A stretch of 64,000 bases of DNA from positions 62,001-126,000 of the forward strand of contig JBBMOA010000001.1 of assembly GCA_037954235.1 (NCBI GenBank). Reading direction: 5' to 3'. The DNA comes from Aulostomus chinensis (Eukaryota > Chordata > Actinopteri > Syngnathiformes > Aulostomidae). The notes beneath the pieces were generated by a model. The model did not search any database and was not told where the DNA came from. It saw only the letters and a list, made by a program, of their open reading frames with translations. The position numbers and the translations under genes were made by a program. This document shows positions 32,023-43,768 of the stretch, one piece after another (within the stretch, counting starts at the first letter, position 1; each line of letters opens with the position of its first letter).

Positions 32023-35000
32023 CTCAAAATGATGCGACAGTAATGTAGTGATAGTTGCTAATCAAGTCAGTGATGCTTACAGTAATGTAGTAAATGTTTC
32101 GAACAACCTCAAAGTGATGCTGTCAGTCATGTAGTAAGTGTTGCTACGAACCTCAAAATATTGCGACAGTGATGTCGGAAGAATTGCTAATGAACTCAAA
32201 ATGATGCTAACAGTAATTTAGTGATAGTTGCTAATTAACTCAGTGATGCTTACAGTAATGTAGTAAGTGTTTCGAACAACCTCAAAGTGATGCTGACAGT
32301 CATGTAGTAAGAGTTGCTACTAACCTCAATTTAATGCTACAGTGATGTCTATGAATTGCTAATAAACTCAAAATGAAGCTAACAGTAATGTAGTGATAGT
32401 TGCTAATAAACTCAAAATGATGCTAAAAGTAATGTAGTGATAGTTGCTAATCAACTCAGTGATGCTTACAGTAATGTAGTAAGTGTTTCGAACAACCTCA
32501 AAGTGACGCTGAAAGTCATGTAGTAAGAGTTGCTTCTAACCTCAAAATGATGCTAAAAGTAATGTAGTGATAGTTGCTAATGAACTCAAAGTGATGCTGA
32601 CAGTAATGTAGTAAGAGTTGCTTCGATCCTCAAAGTAATGCGACAGTGATGTCAAAAGAATTGTTAATGATCTCAAACTGATGCGACAGTGATGTAGTAA
32701 GAATTGCTAATGAAATCAAAATGATGCTAACAGTAATGGAGTGAAAGTTTAGAATAACCTCAAAGTGATGCTGACAGTCATGTAGTAAGAGTTGCTACGA
32801 ACCTCAATTTAATGCTACAGTGATGTCTATGAATTGCTAATAAACTCAAAATGACGCTAAACGTAATGTAGTGATAGTTGCTAATACACTCAAAATGATG
32901 CTAAAAGTAATGTAGTGATAGCTGCTAATCAACTCAGTGATGCTTACAGTAATGTAGTAAGTGTTTCGAACAACCTCAAAGTGATGCTGACAGTCATGTA
33001 GTAAGAGTTGCTTCGAACCACAAAATAATGTGAAAGTGATGTCAGAAGAATTGCAAATGATCTCAAAATGATGCGACAGTGATGTAGTAAGAATTGCTAA
33101 TGAACTCAAAATGATGCTCACAGTAATGGAGTGAAAGAATCGAAAAACCTCAAAGTGATGCTGACAGTCATGTAGTAAGAGTTGCTACAAACCTCAAAAT
33201 ATTGCGACAGTGATTTCGGAAGAATTGCTAATGAACTCAAAATGATGCTAACAGTAATGTAGTGATAGTTGCTAATCAACTCAGTGATGCTTACAGTAAT
33301 GTAGTAAGTGTTTCGAATAACCTAAAAGTGATGCTGACAGTCATGTCGTAAGAGTTGCTACGAACCTCAATATAATGCGACAGTAATGTAGTAAAAGTTG
33401 CTACGAACCTCAAAATATTGCGACAGTGATGTGGGAAGAATTGCTAATGAACTTAAAATGATGCTAACAGTAATGTAGTGATAGTTGCTAATCAACTCAG
33501 TGATGCTTACAGTAATGTAGCAAGTGTTTCGAACAACCTCAAAGTGATGCTGATAGTCATATAGTAACAGTTGCTACGAACCTCAAAATAATGCGACGGT
33601 GATGTCGGAAGAATTGCTAAAGATCTCAAAATGATGCGACAGTGATTTAGAAAGAATTGCTCATGAACTCAAAATGATGCTAAAAGTAATGGAGTGAACG
33701 TTTCGAATAACCTCAAAGTGATGCTGACAGTCTTGTACAAAGAGTTACTACGAACCTCAAAATAATGTGACGGTGATGTCAGAAGAATTGCTAATGAACT
33801 CAAAATGATGCGACAGTGATTTAGTAAGAATTGCTAATGAAATCAAAGTGATGCTAACAGTAATGGAGAGAACGTTTCAAATAACCTCAAAGTGATGCTG
33901 ACAGTCATGTAGTAAGAGTTGCTACGAACCTCAAAATATTGCGACAGTGATGTCGGAAGAATCGCTAATGAACTCAAGATAATGCTAACAGTAATGTAGT
34001 GAAAGTTGCTAAGAAACTCAGTGATGCTTACAGTAATGTAGTAAGAGTTTCGAAAAACCTCAAAGTGATGCTGACAGTCATTTAGTAAGAGTTGCTAATG
34101 AACTCAATTCAATGCTACAGTGATGTTGTGAGAACTGCTCATTAACTCAAAATAATGCGAACAGTAATGTAGTGATAGTTGCTAATAAACTCAAAGTGAT
34201 GCTGACAGTAATGTAGTAAGAGTTGCAACAAACCTTAAAATAATGCAACAATATTGTAGTAAGAGTTGCTAATGAACTCAATTCAATGCTACAGTGATGT
34301 CGTGAGAATTGCTCATAAACTCAAAATGATGCGAACAGTAATGAAGTGATAGTTGCTAATAAACTCAAAGTGATGCTGACAGCCATGTAGTAGGAGTTGC
34401 TACGAACCTCAAAATAATGTGATGGTGATGTCAGAAGAATTGCTAATGATCTCAAAATGATGCGACAGTGATTTAGTAAGAAATGCTAATGAAATCAAAA
34501 TGATGCTAACAGTAATGGAGTGAACGTTTCGAATAACCTCAAAGTGATGCTGACAGTCATGTACTAAGAGTTGCTACGAACCTCAAAATAATGCGACAGT
34601 AATGTAGTAAAAGTTGCTACGAACCTCAAAATACTGCGACAGTGATGTCAGAAGAATTGCTAATGATCTCAAAATGATGCGACAGTAATGTAGTGATAGT
34701 TGCTAATTAACTCAGTGATGCTTACAGTAATGTAGTAAGTGTTTCGAACAATCTAAAAGTGATGCTGTCAGTCATGTAGTAACAGTTGCTTCTAACCTCA
34801 AAATGATGCTAACAGTAATGTAGTGATAGTTGCTAATTAACTAAGTGATGCTTACAGTAATGTAGTAAGAGTTTCGAACAACCTCAAAGTGATGCTGACA
34901 GTCATGTAGTCAGAGTTGCTACTAACCTCAATTTAATGCTACAGTGATGTCTATGAATTGCTAATAAACTCAAAATGAAGCTAACAGTAATGTAGTGATA

Positions 35001-38000
35001 GTTGCTAATAAACTCAAAATGATGCTAAGAGTAATGTAGTGATAGTTGCTAATCAACTCAGTGATGCTTACAGTAATGTAGTAAGAGTTGCTTCGATCCT
35101 CAAAGTAATGCGACAGTGATGTCAAAAGAATTGTTAATGATCTCAAACTGATGCGACATCTGATGTAGTAAGAATTGCTAATGAACTCGAAATGATGCTA
35201 ACAGTAATGGAGTGAAAGTTTAGAATAACCTCAAAGTGATGCTGACAGTCATGTAGTAAGAGTAGCTACTAACCTCAATTTAATGCTACAGTGATGTCTA
35301 TGAATTGCTAATAAACTCAAAATGACGCTAACAGTAATGTAGTGATAGTTGCTAATACACTCAAAATGATGCTAAAAGTAATGTAGTGATAGTTGCTAAT
35401 CAACTCAGTGATGCTTACAGCAATGTAGTAAGTGTTTCGAACAACCTCAAAGTGATGTTGACAGTCATGTAGTAAGAGTTGCTTCGAACCTCAAAATAAT
35501 GTGAAAGTGATGTCAGAAGAATTGCAAATGATCTCAAAATGATGCGACAGTGATTGAGTAAGAATTGCTAATGAACTCAAAATGATGCTCACAGTAATGG
35601 AGTGAAAGTATCGAATAACCTCAAAGTGATGCTGACAGTCATGTAGTAAGAGTTGCTACAAACCTCAAAATGTTGCGACAGTGATTTCGGAAGAATTGCT
35701 AATGAACTCAAAATGATGCTAACAGTAATGTAGTGATAGTTGCTAATCAACTCAGTGATGCTTACAGTAATGTAGCAAGTGTTTCGAACAACCTCAAAGT
35801 GATGCTGAAAGTCATATAGTAAGAGTTGCTACGAACCTCAAAATAATGCGACAGTGATGTCAGTAGAATTGCTAAAGATCTCAAAAAGATGCGACAGTGA
35901 TTTAGTAAGAATTGCTTAACAACTCAAAATGATGCTAACAGTAATGTAGTGATAGTTGCTAATAAACTCAAAGTGATGCTGACTAATGTAGTAAGAGTTG
36001 CTACGAACCTTAAAATAATGCAACAATAATGTAGTAAGAGTTGCAACGAACCTCAAAATATTGCGATAGTGATGTCGGAAGAATTGCTAATGATCTCAAA
36101 ATGATGCAACAGTGATGTAGTAAGAATTGCTAATGAACTCAAAATGATGCTAACAGTAATGTAGTGATAGTTGCTAATCAACTCAGTGATGCTTACAGTA
36201 ATGTAGTAAGTGTTTCGAAGAACCTCAAAGTGATGCTGACAGTCATGTAGTAAGAGTTGCTACGAACCTCAATATAATGCGACAGTAATGTAGTAAGAGT
36301 TGCTACGAATCTCAATATAATGCGACAGTAATGTAGTAAAAGTTGCTACGAACCTCAAAATATTGCGACAGTGATGTTGGAAGAATTGCTAATGAACTTA
36401 AAATGATGCTAACAGTAATGTAGTGATAGTTGCTAATCAACTCAGTGATGCTTACAGTAATGTAGTAAGTGTTTCGATTAACCTCAAAGTGATGGTGACA
36501 GCAATGTAGTAACAGTTGCTACGAACCTCAAAATAATGCGACGGTGATGTCGGAAGAATTGCTAAAGATCTCAAAATGATGCGACAGTGATTTAGAAAGA
36601 ATTGCTCATGAACTCAAAATGATGCTAAAAGTAATGGAGTGAACGTTTCGAATAACCTCAAAGTGATGCTGACAGTCTTGTACAAAGAGTTGCTATGAAC
36701 CTCAAAATAATGTGACGGTGATGTCAGAAGAATTGCTAATGATCTCAAAATGATGCTACAGTGATTTAGTAAGAATTGCTAATGAACTCAAAATGATGCT
36801 AACAGTAATGGAGAGAACGTTTCAAATAACCTCAAAGTGATGCTGACAGTCATGTAGTAAGAGTTGCTACGAACTTCAAAAAAATGGGACAGTAATGTAG
36901 TAAAAGGTGCTACGAACCTCAAAATATTGCGACAGTGATGTCGGAAGAATCGCTAATGAACTCAAGATGATGCTAACAGTAATGTAGTGAAAGTTGCTAA
37001 GAAACTAAGTGATGCTTACAGTAATGTAGTAAGAGTTTCGAACAACCGCAAAATGATGCTGACAGTCATTTAGTAAGAGTTGCTAATGAACTCAATTCAA
37101 TGCTACAGTGATGTTGTGAGAACTGCTCATTAACTCAAAATGATGCTAACAGTAATGTAGTGATAGTTGCTAATAAACTCAAAGTGAAGCTGACAGTAAT
37201 GTAGTAAGAATCGCTACGGTCCTTAAAATAATGCAACAATAATGTAGTAAGAGTTGCTACGAACCTCAAAATAATGCGACAGTGATGTCGGAAGAATTGC
37301 TAATGATCTCAAAATGATGCGACAGTGATGTAGTAAGAATTGCCAATGAACTCAAAATGATGCTCACAGTAATGGAATGAAAGTTTCAAATAACCTCAAA
37401 GTGATGCTGACAGTCATGTAGTAAGTGTTGCTACGAACCTCAAAATAATGCGACAGTAATGTAGTAAAAGTTGCTACGAACCTCAAAATATTGCGACAGT
37501 GATGTCTGAAGAATTGCTAATGAACTCAAGATGATGCAAACAGTAATGTAGTGATAGTTGCTAAGAAACTCAGTGATGCTTACAGTAATGTAGTAAGTGT
37601 TTCCAACAACCTCAAAGTGATGCTGACAGTCATTTAGTAAGAGTTGCTAAAGAACTCAATTTAATGCTACAGTGATGTCGTGAGAATTGCTCATGAACTC
37701 AAAATGATGCTAACAGTAATGTAGTGATAGTTGCTAATAAACTCAAAGTGATGCTTACAGTAATGCAGTAAGTGTTTCGAACAACCTCAAAGTGATTCTG
37801 ACAGTCATGTAGTAAGAGTTGATACTAACCTCCAAATAATGCGACAGTGATGTCGGAAGAATTGCTAAAGATCTCAAAATGATGCAAAGGTGATTTAGTA
37901 AGAATTGCTAATGAACTAAAAATGATGCTAACGTTAATGGAGTGAAAGTTGCTAATAAACTCAAAGTGATGCTTACAGTAATGTAGTAAGAGTTTCGAAC

Positions 38001-39606
38001 AACCTCAAAGTGATGCTGACAGTCATGTAGTAAGAGTTTCTACGAACCTCAAAATAATGCGACAGTGATGTCGGAAGAATTGCTAATGATCTCAAAATGA
38101 TGCGACAGTGATGTAGTAAAAATTGCTAATGAACTCAAAATGATGCTAACAGTAATGGAGTGAAAGTTTCGAATAACCTCAAAGTGATGCTGACAGTCAT
38201 GTGGTTTTAGTTGCGAGTAAATAAAAAATGATGCTGACAGTGATGTCGTAAGAACTGCTATTGAACTCAAAACGATGCTAACAGTAATGTAGTGATAGTT
38301 GCTAATCAACTCAGTGATGCTTACAGTAATGTAGTAAGAGTTTCGAACAACCTCAAAGTGATGCTGACAGTCATGTAGTAAGAGTTGCTAATGAACTCAA
38401 TTTAATGCTACTGTGATGTAGTAAGAATTGCTTATGAACTCAAAATGATGCTAACAGTAATGGAGTGAAAGTTTCGAATAACCTCAAAGTGATGCTGACG
38501 GTCATGTACTAAGTGTTGCTACGAACCTCAAACTTATGCGACAGTAATGTAGATAAAGTTGCTACGAAACCTCAAAATATTGCGACAGTGATGTCAGATG
38601 AATTGCTAAAGATCTCAAAATGATGCGACAGTGATTTAGTAAGAATTGCTAATGAATTCAAGATGATGCTAACAGTAATGTAGTGATAGTTGCTAATCAA
38701 CTCAGTGATGCTTACAGTAATGTAGTAAGTGTTTCGAACAACCTCAAAGTGATTCTGACAGTCATGTAGTAAGAGTTGATACTAACCTCCAAATAATGCG
38801 ACAGTGATGTCGGAAGAATTGCTAAAGATCTCAAAATGATGCAAAGGTGATCTAGTAAGAATTGCTAATGAACTAAAAATGATGCTAACATTAATGGAGT
38901 GAAAGTTGCTAATAAACTCAAAGTGATGCTGACAGTAATGTAGTAAGAGTTTCGAAAACCTCAAAGTGATGCTGACAGTAATGTAGTAAGAGTTGCTACG
39001 AACCTCAAAAAAATGCGACAGTGATGTCAGAAGAATTGCTAATGATCTCAAATTGATGCTACAGTGATTTTGTAAGAATTGCTAATGAACTCAAAATGAT
39101 GCTAACATTAATGGAGTGAAAGTTTTGAATAACCTCAAAGTGATGCTGACAGTCATGTGGTAAGAGTTGCTACGAACCTCAAATATTGCGACAGTGATGT
39201 CGGAAGAATTGCTAAAGATCTCAAAATGATGCGACAGTGATTTAGTAAGAATTGCTAATGAACTCAAAATGATGCTAACATTAATGGAGTGAAAGTTGCT
39301 AATAAACTCAAAGTGATGCTGACAGGAATGTAGTCAGAGTTGCTACGAACCTTTAAATAATGCAACAGTCATGTAGTAAGAGTTTCTACGAACCTCAAAA
39401 TAATGCGACAGTGATGTCGGAAGAATTGCTAATGATCTCAAAATGATGCGACAGTGATGTAGTAAAAATTGCTAATGAACTCAAAATGATGCTAACAGTA
39501 ATGGAGTGAAAGTTTCGAATAACCTCAAAGTGATGCTGACAGTCATGTAGTAAGAATTGCTAATGAACTCAAAGTGATGCTGACAGTAATGTAGTCAGAG
39601 TTGAAA
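32023..39606 (+). repeat. Satellite array, left arm part 2, subfamily A
   Basis: The original orientation resumes at GGTTC|TCAAAATGATGCGACAG. Marker variants recur at long range: CTTCGATCCT at 32621 and 35091 (2,470 bp), TCTTGTACAA at 33731 and 36676 (2,945 bp), TGATGTTGTG at 34121 and 37109 (2,988 bp), and GATACTAACC at 37821 and 38778 (957 bp). Blocks of many monomers have therefore been duplicated. The array ends at GTAGTCAGAGTTGAAACTAG. Confidence 0.97.
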
Positions 39607-39713
39607 CTAGAACAACAAACTGTCCTCTGATGGTTGGACAGGTTGGTTTGGTCCGTCCTCTCACTCATCATTAAAGCCCTTATTACTCATCATTCATCCA
39701 ATCTGACACTCAC

Positions 39714-39893
39714 GTCTGCAGTAGGGAATCCCCAGCAACCCGCGGCCCACATGGAGCAGTCTCGGCCAATCACGTGGGGCCTGCAGCGGCACCGACCACC
39801 AAATGGCTCGCAGGTGTCACTCTCAGCTCCAACCTCATGGCAGGCACAAGGCAGGGCGCCGTTGGTGAAGAGAGCCCAAGAGACACAGCTGAG
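39714..39893 (-). pseudogene. Laminin alpha-5-like exon, degraded (most 3' of the group)
   Basis: A 180-bp exon-like block on the minus strand has a strong acceptor (long pyrimidine tract ending GTCTCAG) and a donor GAC|GTGAGT. The peptide reads LFTNGALPCACHEVGAESD, TCEPFGGRCRCRPHVIGRDC, then SMWAAGCWGFP. This matches my memory of the laminin EGF-like module of the alpha-5 chain (NNGA..CGCHEVG, C-PFGG-C-C-HVIGRDC). Two signs of decay are visible: the cysteine after DCSR is tryptophan (TGG), and a one-base loss near the 3' end changes FPxCR into FPTAD. The downstream EGF repeats expected next are absent; the satellite follows 100 bp later. Confidence 0.75.
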
Positions 39894-40264
39894 CTGAGAC
39901 AGAATGGAGACGAAGGACAGGAGGGACGACAGAGAAAAAGGAAACGTTAGCGAGACATTTTAGGAAAATTAGTTTAGTGGGGAAAAGGTTCTTAGCCAAA
40001 CTTGCTAAATGGAAGGACAACAAAAAAACAAAGATCTTCAAAAGAAAATTTGCACAAAATGAAACCCTGCAAGAGAAAGTAAATCAAGAAATAAATATTC
40101 TTGAGGCTCAGGTCTTTAGTTCCAATGCTTGTAAATGACATCTGAATGCATTCACAACCCAAATCTGAGCAGACAGAAGCGTCCCAGTCAGGCTCAGTTT
40201 AGTTCCTCTAGAACATTCAGGGATACAGAACAGGGACCAACTCAGGCTTGGAGACACTGACTTG

Positions 40265-40378
40265 ACATGAAAGCTGTTGAGGCCACAGTTGCTGATGAAG
40301 TGGTCAGATTTCTCCAGTGGTTCTTGGTTCAGGGAGCTGGAGCTGGAGCTGCTCTCAGGCACCACCAGGACGTGATCC
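40265..40378 (-). pseudogene. Laminin alpha-5-like exon, degraded
   Basis: The acceptor TGTCTCTCCAG is followed by DHVLVVPESSSSSSSLNQEP and LEKSDHFISNCGLNSFH. The laminin alpha-5 region reads DYVLVVPE..EEPLDKSYDFISHC from memory, so alignment is nearly residue for residue, with a serine expansion (AGCAGCTCC repeats) in the middle. The frame continues with weaker similarity (LFCIPECSRGTKLS) to about 40190 and shows no clear donor. Confidence 0.7.
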
Positions 40379-40489
40379 TGGAGAGACAGAAGGAAGAAGT
40401 CCAGGCCTGACAGAGGAGAAGGAGGCACAGAGTCGAAACAGCAGATACGTGTGGGGAAAGGGAGAGGGTATCAGTCCAGCAGAGGAGCA

Positions 40490-40637
40490 GGAAACCTACC
40501 ACCACAGGGCTCTGCCTGCAGGAACCTGCAAGTGAGGAGGACCTGGTGGTCCGGCACATCCAGAATGATCTGGTTTTCGGACACCGGCACGTTTCGGCAG
40601 CCGCAAGCGTGGGGACAGAAGGAGACGTTGGCGAGGC
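40490..40637 (-). pseudogene. Laminin alpha-5-like exon, frameshifted
   Basis: After acceptor TGTGTCTTTCAG the frame reads GLANVSFCPHACGCRNVPVS and ENQIILDVPDHQVLLT. The continuing family sequence (LQVPAGRALWW) is in a different frame, so an indel lies just after the LLT codons. NASFCPHGYGCR..LLDVTH is the corresponding stretch of laminin alpha-5 from memory. Confidence 0.75.
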
Positions 40638-40726
40638 CTGAAAGACACAAACAACCATCTCCATTTGAATGTTTCTCAAACAGCCGGAGCAGGAAAGCTA
40701 AGATGAATCAAAGATCCTCCACCCTG

Positions 40727-40847
40727 CCAGATCCGACCCTGGTAATGTAGACCTGCACAGGGTGGGTGGGGTGGAGCGGCTGGTGGTGGTGGAGGATGAA
40801 GACGTATCTGCCCAAAGCCTGGACACGGTGGAGTCCACCGCAGCGTT
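40727..40847 (-). pseudogene. Laminin alpha-5-like exon
   Basis: The acceptor CTTCTACTCAG is followed by a frame reading LHRVQALGRYVFILHHHQPL then HPTHPVQVYITRVGSG. G-RYVF-LH-xQP-HP-x-P-V-V is the recognisable motif of the non-EGF segment of alpha-5-type laminins. The donor is uncertain. Confidence 0.7.
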
Positions 40848-41491
40848 CTGAGTAGAAGGATGAGAGCGATGTTCAATGGTTCATGTTTTCTTTCCTGAAC
40901 CGCCGATGTTTCCAATCACGAATCTCAGTCATGAGATTTGAACATCATGGAGGAGTTCAAAAGTGTCAAACTGGGCCGGTCTCCATTTTATGAGTCCGGA
41001 GACCGAGGATAAAACTACAAGTCCCTGGTTCAGATTTGACTCGTCTGAATCCAAACACAGCAGCGTTCTTCCACCAGGCCAGATGAGTTGATCATGATAA
41101 CAAGATATCTTCATGCTACTACAACACACAAACTCATCACAAGAAAAGACTTCATGGTGGAACAACAAATCTCCTCCCAATGGGAAAAACATTCAGTTGA
41201 ACAATCAACTTTTCCATGATGACATGGAGAGCTTGGCAGCAGCAGCAGGCTTCCATTGGGGGCTGATATGCCAGCTCCACTTAGCCTTCTTTGGAATGGT
41301 TTCACCTGGAGTGATGCTGTTATTGAGACCTTTTATCTGGAACAACACCACCTGCATGGAGACTGAGGACTTCAACAGATGCAGATGTTGACCCAGAATA
41401 AATCTAAATATTCCAGATGTGTTAAATCAATCCAGCAGCAGTGGTGGGAGCGTCGTAAACTCACTCACTCAGCAGCCATCAGCCTCCGTAC

Positions 41492-41700
41492 CTGCACGGA
41501 GTCCAGCCTGATGTGGTCTCTGTTGTCTGCTCCCAGAGGTGGTCTGTCACCTCTGAACCAGGGGGCTCATCTCTCTGGTGGGAGGTCAGTGGAGGAGCTG
41601 CAGCGGGGGAGGCCAGGATGGGCTCCTGTAGGAGGAGCTCTGGCCCTCCTTCAGCACCAGCCAGTGGGAGGGAGTTTGGAAACCTGAGGGGACAGAGGAG
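41492..41700 (-). pseudogene. Possible laminin exon remnant
   Basis: A minus-strand donor-like CCGTGCAG|GTACGG ends a frame reading DNRDHIRLDSVQ. It lies in the right place between the neighbouring exon-like blocks, but the upstream frame has a stop and I cannot align it confidently. Confidence 0.3.
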
Positions 41701-41880
41701 GAGCTACAGGGGGAGGGAAGGTGGATCAGAACCCTTCTAACAAGAGCGCTGAGGGGACACAGGAGGAGCTACAGGGGGAGGGAAGGTGGATCAGAACCGT
41801 TCTAACAAGAGCGCTGAGGGGACACAGGAGGAGCTACAGGGGGAGGGAAGGTGGATCAGAACCCTTCTAACAAGAGCGCT
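41686..41880. repeat. 65-bp minisatellite, three copies
   Basis: The unit runs from GAGGGGACACAGGAGGAGCT to TCTAACAAGAGCGCT, 65 bp. Copies differ at two or three bases. It lies in what would be an intron of the laminin-like gene. Confidence 0.93.
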
Positions 41881-41900
41881 GTCCCACTAATGTTCCTCAC

Positions 41901-42008
41901 CAGAATCCACCTGTCAGGGGGGAACCGTCCATGGGTGCTGATGCAGCGGACTGAAGGTTCAACGTAGTCCATGCTGAACTGGTCTTTAGGCACCAGGTGG
42001 ACTTTGTG
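41901..42008 (-). pseudogene. Laminin alpha-5-like exon (most 5' of the group)
   Basis: A 108-bp block (36 codons, phase 0) lies between acceptor CTGCTGTTTTTAG and donor CTG|GTGAGG. It reads HKVHLVPKDQFSMDYVEPSV then RCISTHGRFPPDRWIL. HLVP-x-D-x-FS-x-x-FVEP-V is consistent with the laminin alpha-5 region just N-terminal to the RYVF block. This exon alone has no visible lesion. Further 5' exons are not found before the Harbinger element at 42234. Confidence 0.6.
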
Positions 42009-42129
42009 CTAAAAACAGCAGAAAAAAAAGACAAAAAGGGGAGAATTTCAACAAAAGTATGCAAATGAGCTGAAGATCAAAATACAAAAAGTAAATCACG
42101 TTTTTTTTTTCAAATAATTGCCAGCTTCC

Positions 42130-42233
42130 AACTTCCTGTTGGACTATCAGGGTGTCTCATCCCTGACATGCTAACTTCCTGTTGGACTATCAGGGTGTCT
42201 CATCCCTGACATGCTAACTTCCTGTTGGACTAT
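42130..42233. repeat. 43-bp tandem repeat, about 2.4 copies
   Basis: The unit AACTTCCTGTTGGACTATCA then GGGTGTCTCATCCCTGACATGCT is perfectly repeated. The last partial unit ends where the Harbinger-like element begins. Confidence 0.93.
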
Positions 42234-42718
42234 AAAGCCTGATTTAAGCCTGATTTATGCTTCTGTGTCGAGTAGTATTCGTACCTACGCCGTCGACGCA
42301 GACCGTACGCTGTAGCCTGAGACGCGCCTCCAAAAAATCCTGTTTACGCATCGCGTCGACGCGTGGTGACGTCAACGTCGAGGACTGTGATTGGTCCGCT
42401 CAGAACGTTATTTCCGGTTCAGTCGCAGCACAACCCCGCCATTTTCAAAGTTTCTGTGGTGAAGGCTCCAAGAAAAAATGGACCAAGCTGAAGAAAGGAT
42501 TATCGAGGAGGTGCTCAAGTACGACCACCTCTACAACGCCTCTTCGCGGCACTACAAAGACTGACAAATGGCCAACAATTGTTGTCTGTGACCGGAAGAA
42601 AACCGAGGAATCCGACAAGAGCCCCGTAAACAATACAAAGACAAAGCCACGCCCCCTAGCGGTTCGGCGGTGTATTGCAGAGCAACGCGTTCCCTCGACG
42701 CAGAATAAACCAGGCTTT
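42234..42718. mobile_element. Harbinger/PIF-type element, internally deleted
   Basis: The left end reads AAAGCCTGATTTA..TGCTTCTGTGTCGA, and the reverse complement of the right end reads AAAGCCTGGTTTATTCTGCG then TCGA, so terminal inverted repeats are present. The left one carries an internal 11-bp duplication. The subterminal DNA is rich in CGTCGACGC, typical of fish Harbinger elements. A 28-codon start of a MADF/Myb-like protein lies at 42478-42564 (MDQAEERIIEEVLKYDHLYN, then ASSRHYKD and a stop). In related elements this continues with a ...QMANN.W.EI core, so a one-base lesion ends it. No nuclease gene is present, and I could not define target-site duplications. Confidence 0.8.
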
Positions 42719-43140
42719 CCAGTCGCACCTGTTTTACGCCCCCGTGCCAGATAAGGACCCCATCGGGCTGTGCCACTCTGGAGGGAGCGCGTCTCACAGT
42801 CAGTCAGCGGAACCATGCGGATCCGGGCCGGAGCTGTGGGAAGGAGCGCCAATTGTATCGGGTTGTTGTTTTCTGGACTGCAGCAGAACAGGAGCAGCCG
42901 GGACTGGAATGTAGAAGTAGGTTATCTTGAAGTTGACTCAGTTATGGTGAACGATATTGTGGTTCAACACTTTAATGAGCTTTAAGGCAAACACATTTCA
43001 TGAGGAAACAACGCCGGAATTGGACGGATTTCAGCGGCACACAACAACGTATCCGATACACCTCATTGGAAACCTGGTGGTCTAAGACTAAGAAACACCA
43101 GTCACCATGAAGAAAGGAACTTTTAGCTGAGTACTCATGT
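42719..43140. other. Anonymous sequence between transposons
   Basis: No protein family is recognisable. It could be the 5' non-coding part of the hAT-like element that follows. Confidence 0.3.
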
Positions 43141-43149
43141 TCTTTTCTG

Positions 43150-43768
43150 CAGGTTGAATGTCGCATTTGTTGGACAGAAGCGTCTCATCTCAACAAAAGC
43201 ACCTCTTCAGTGCTGAGGCATGATGGGGCCAGGCATGAGAATGAAGTCCCAGATCCACCAGGATGAACTCAGGTATACAGCCACTCTCCAACTGACTCAC
43301 AGTTGCTTCATTGATCATTAATTCCTATTCATTTCTTCTCTCCTTCATCTTTAACCATCCAGCTTCCAGGAAGCACATGCTGGATGAGGCTCTGCTGAAT
43401 TTGATCCTGAAGGACTGCCAGCCCCTCAGCACTGTTGAGAGGGAAGGGTTCAGGGAACTGGTTCAGGTCCTTGAGCCTCATATGTTTGCCAACCAGGAAG
43501 GTTTGTGTGGAAATGATCTAAAGCAGTCGTTGATATCTCCAGTTTATTTCATCTCTAATTTCAATGTATTGATTTACTCTGGGTGTCATTTTCAGACCAT
43601 CAAACAAACGGTGGCCAAAAAGTACCAGGAGGAACGAGAAGGAGTGAAAAAGGAAGTCCAGCTGCCATGTGGACATCTGTGGACATGGAGGCTCCCTTGG
43701 CTCTGACCTGTCACTGCATTCGTGAGAATGAATGTGTTGGGAGTGCAAGACTTTCCACAAAGTCCCCC
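43150..43768 (+). pseudogene. hAT-type (ZBED-like) transposase remnant truncated by satellite
   Basis: A BED-type zinc finger occurs first (VECRICWTEASHLNKSTSSV, LRHDGARHENE; C-x2-C and H-x4-H ligands, 43150-43245). After about 100 bp of likely intron (a GT near 43271 and AACCATCCAG near 43363) comes KHMLDEALLNLILKDCQPLS, TVEREGFRELVQVLEPHM. A broken part TIKQTVAKKYQEEREGVKKE follows, then MWTSVDMEAPLALTCHCIRE, and in another frame NVLGVQDFPQSPPA. This is the order of ZBED4/6-like hAT transposases. The coding match stops at 43768, where the satellite begins, so the C-terminal half, including the dimerisation domain, is missing. Confidence 0.8.

Noticed and set aside
32846..39051. Open frames of 86-91 residues inside the satellite (32846-33121, 38049-38309, 38782-39051) and 44727-44912.
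   Set aside because: The 43-44-bp period is not a multiple of three, frames are interrupted at neighbouring units, and the peptides are only translated satellite.
40329..40679. A 116-residue minus-strand open frame over the laminin-like exons.
   Set aside because: It reads across two exon-like blocks and the intron between them in the wrong frame; the laminin signal lies in other frames with splice sites.
42257..42914. Several open frames over the Harbinger-type element (for example 165 residues at 42257-42754).
   Set aside because: They run through the terminal repeats and disagree with the recognisable MADF start at 42478, which is in a different frame.
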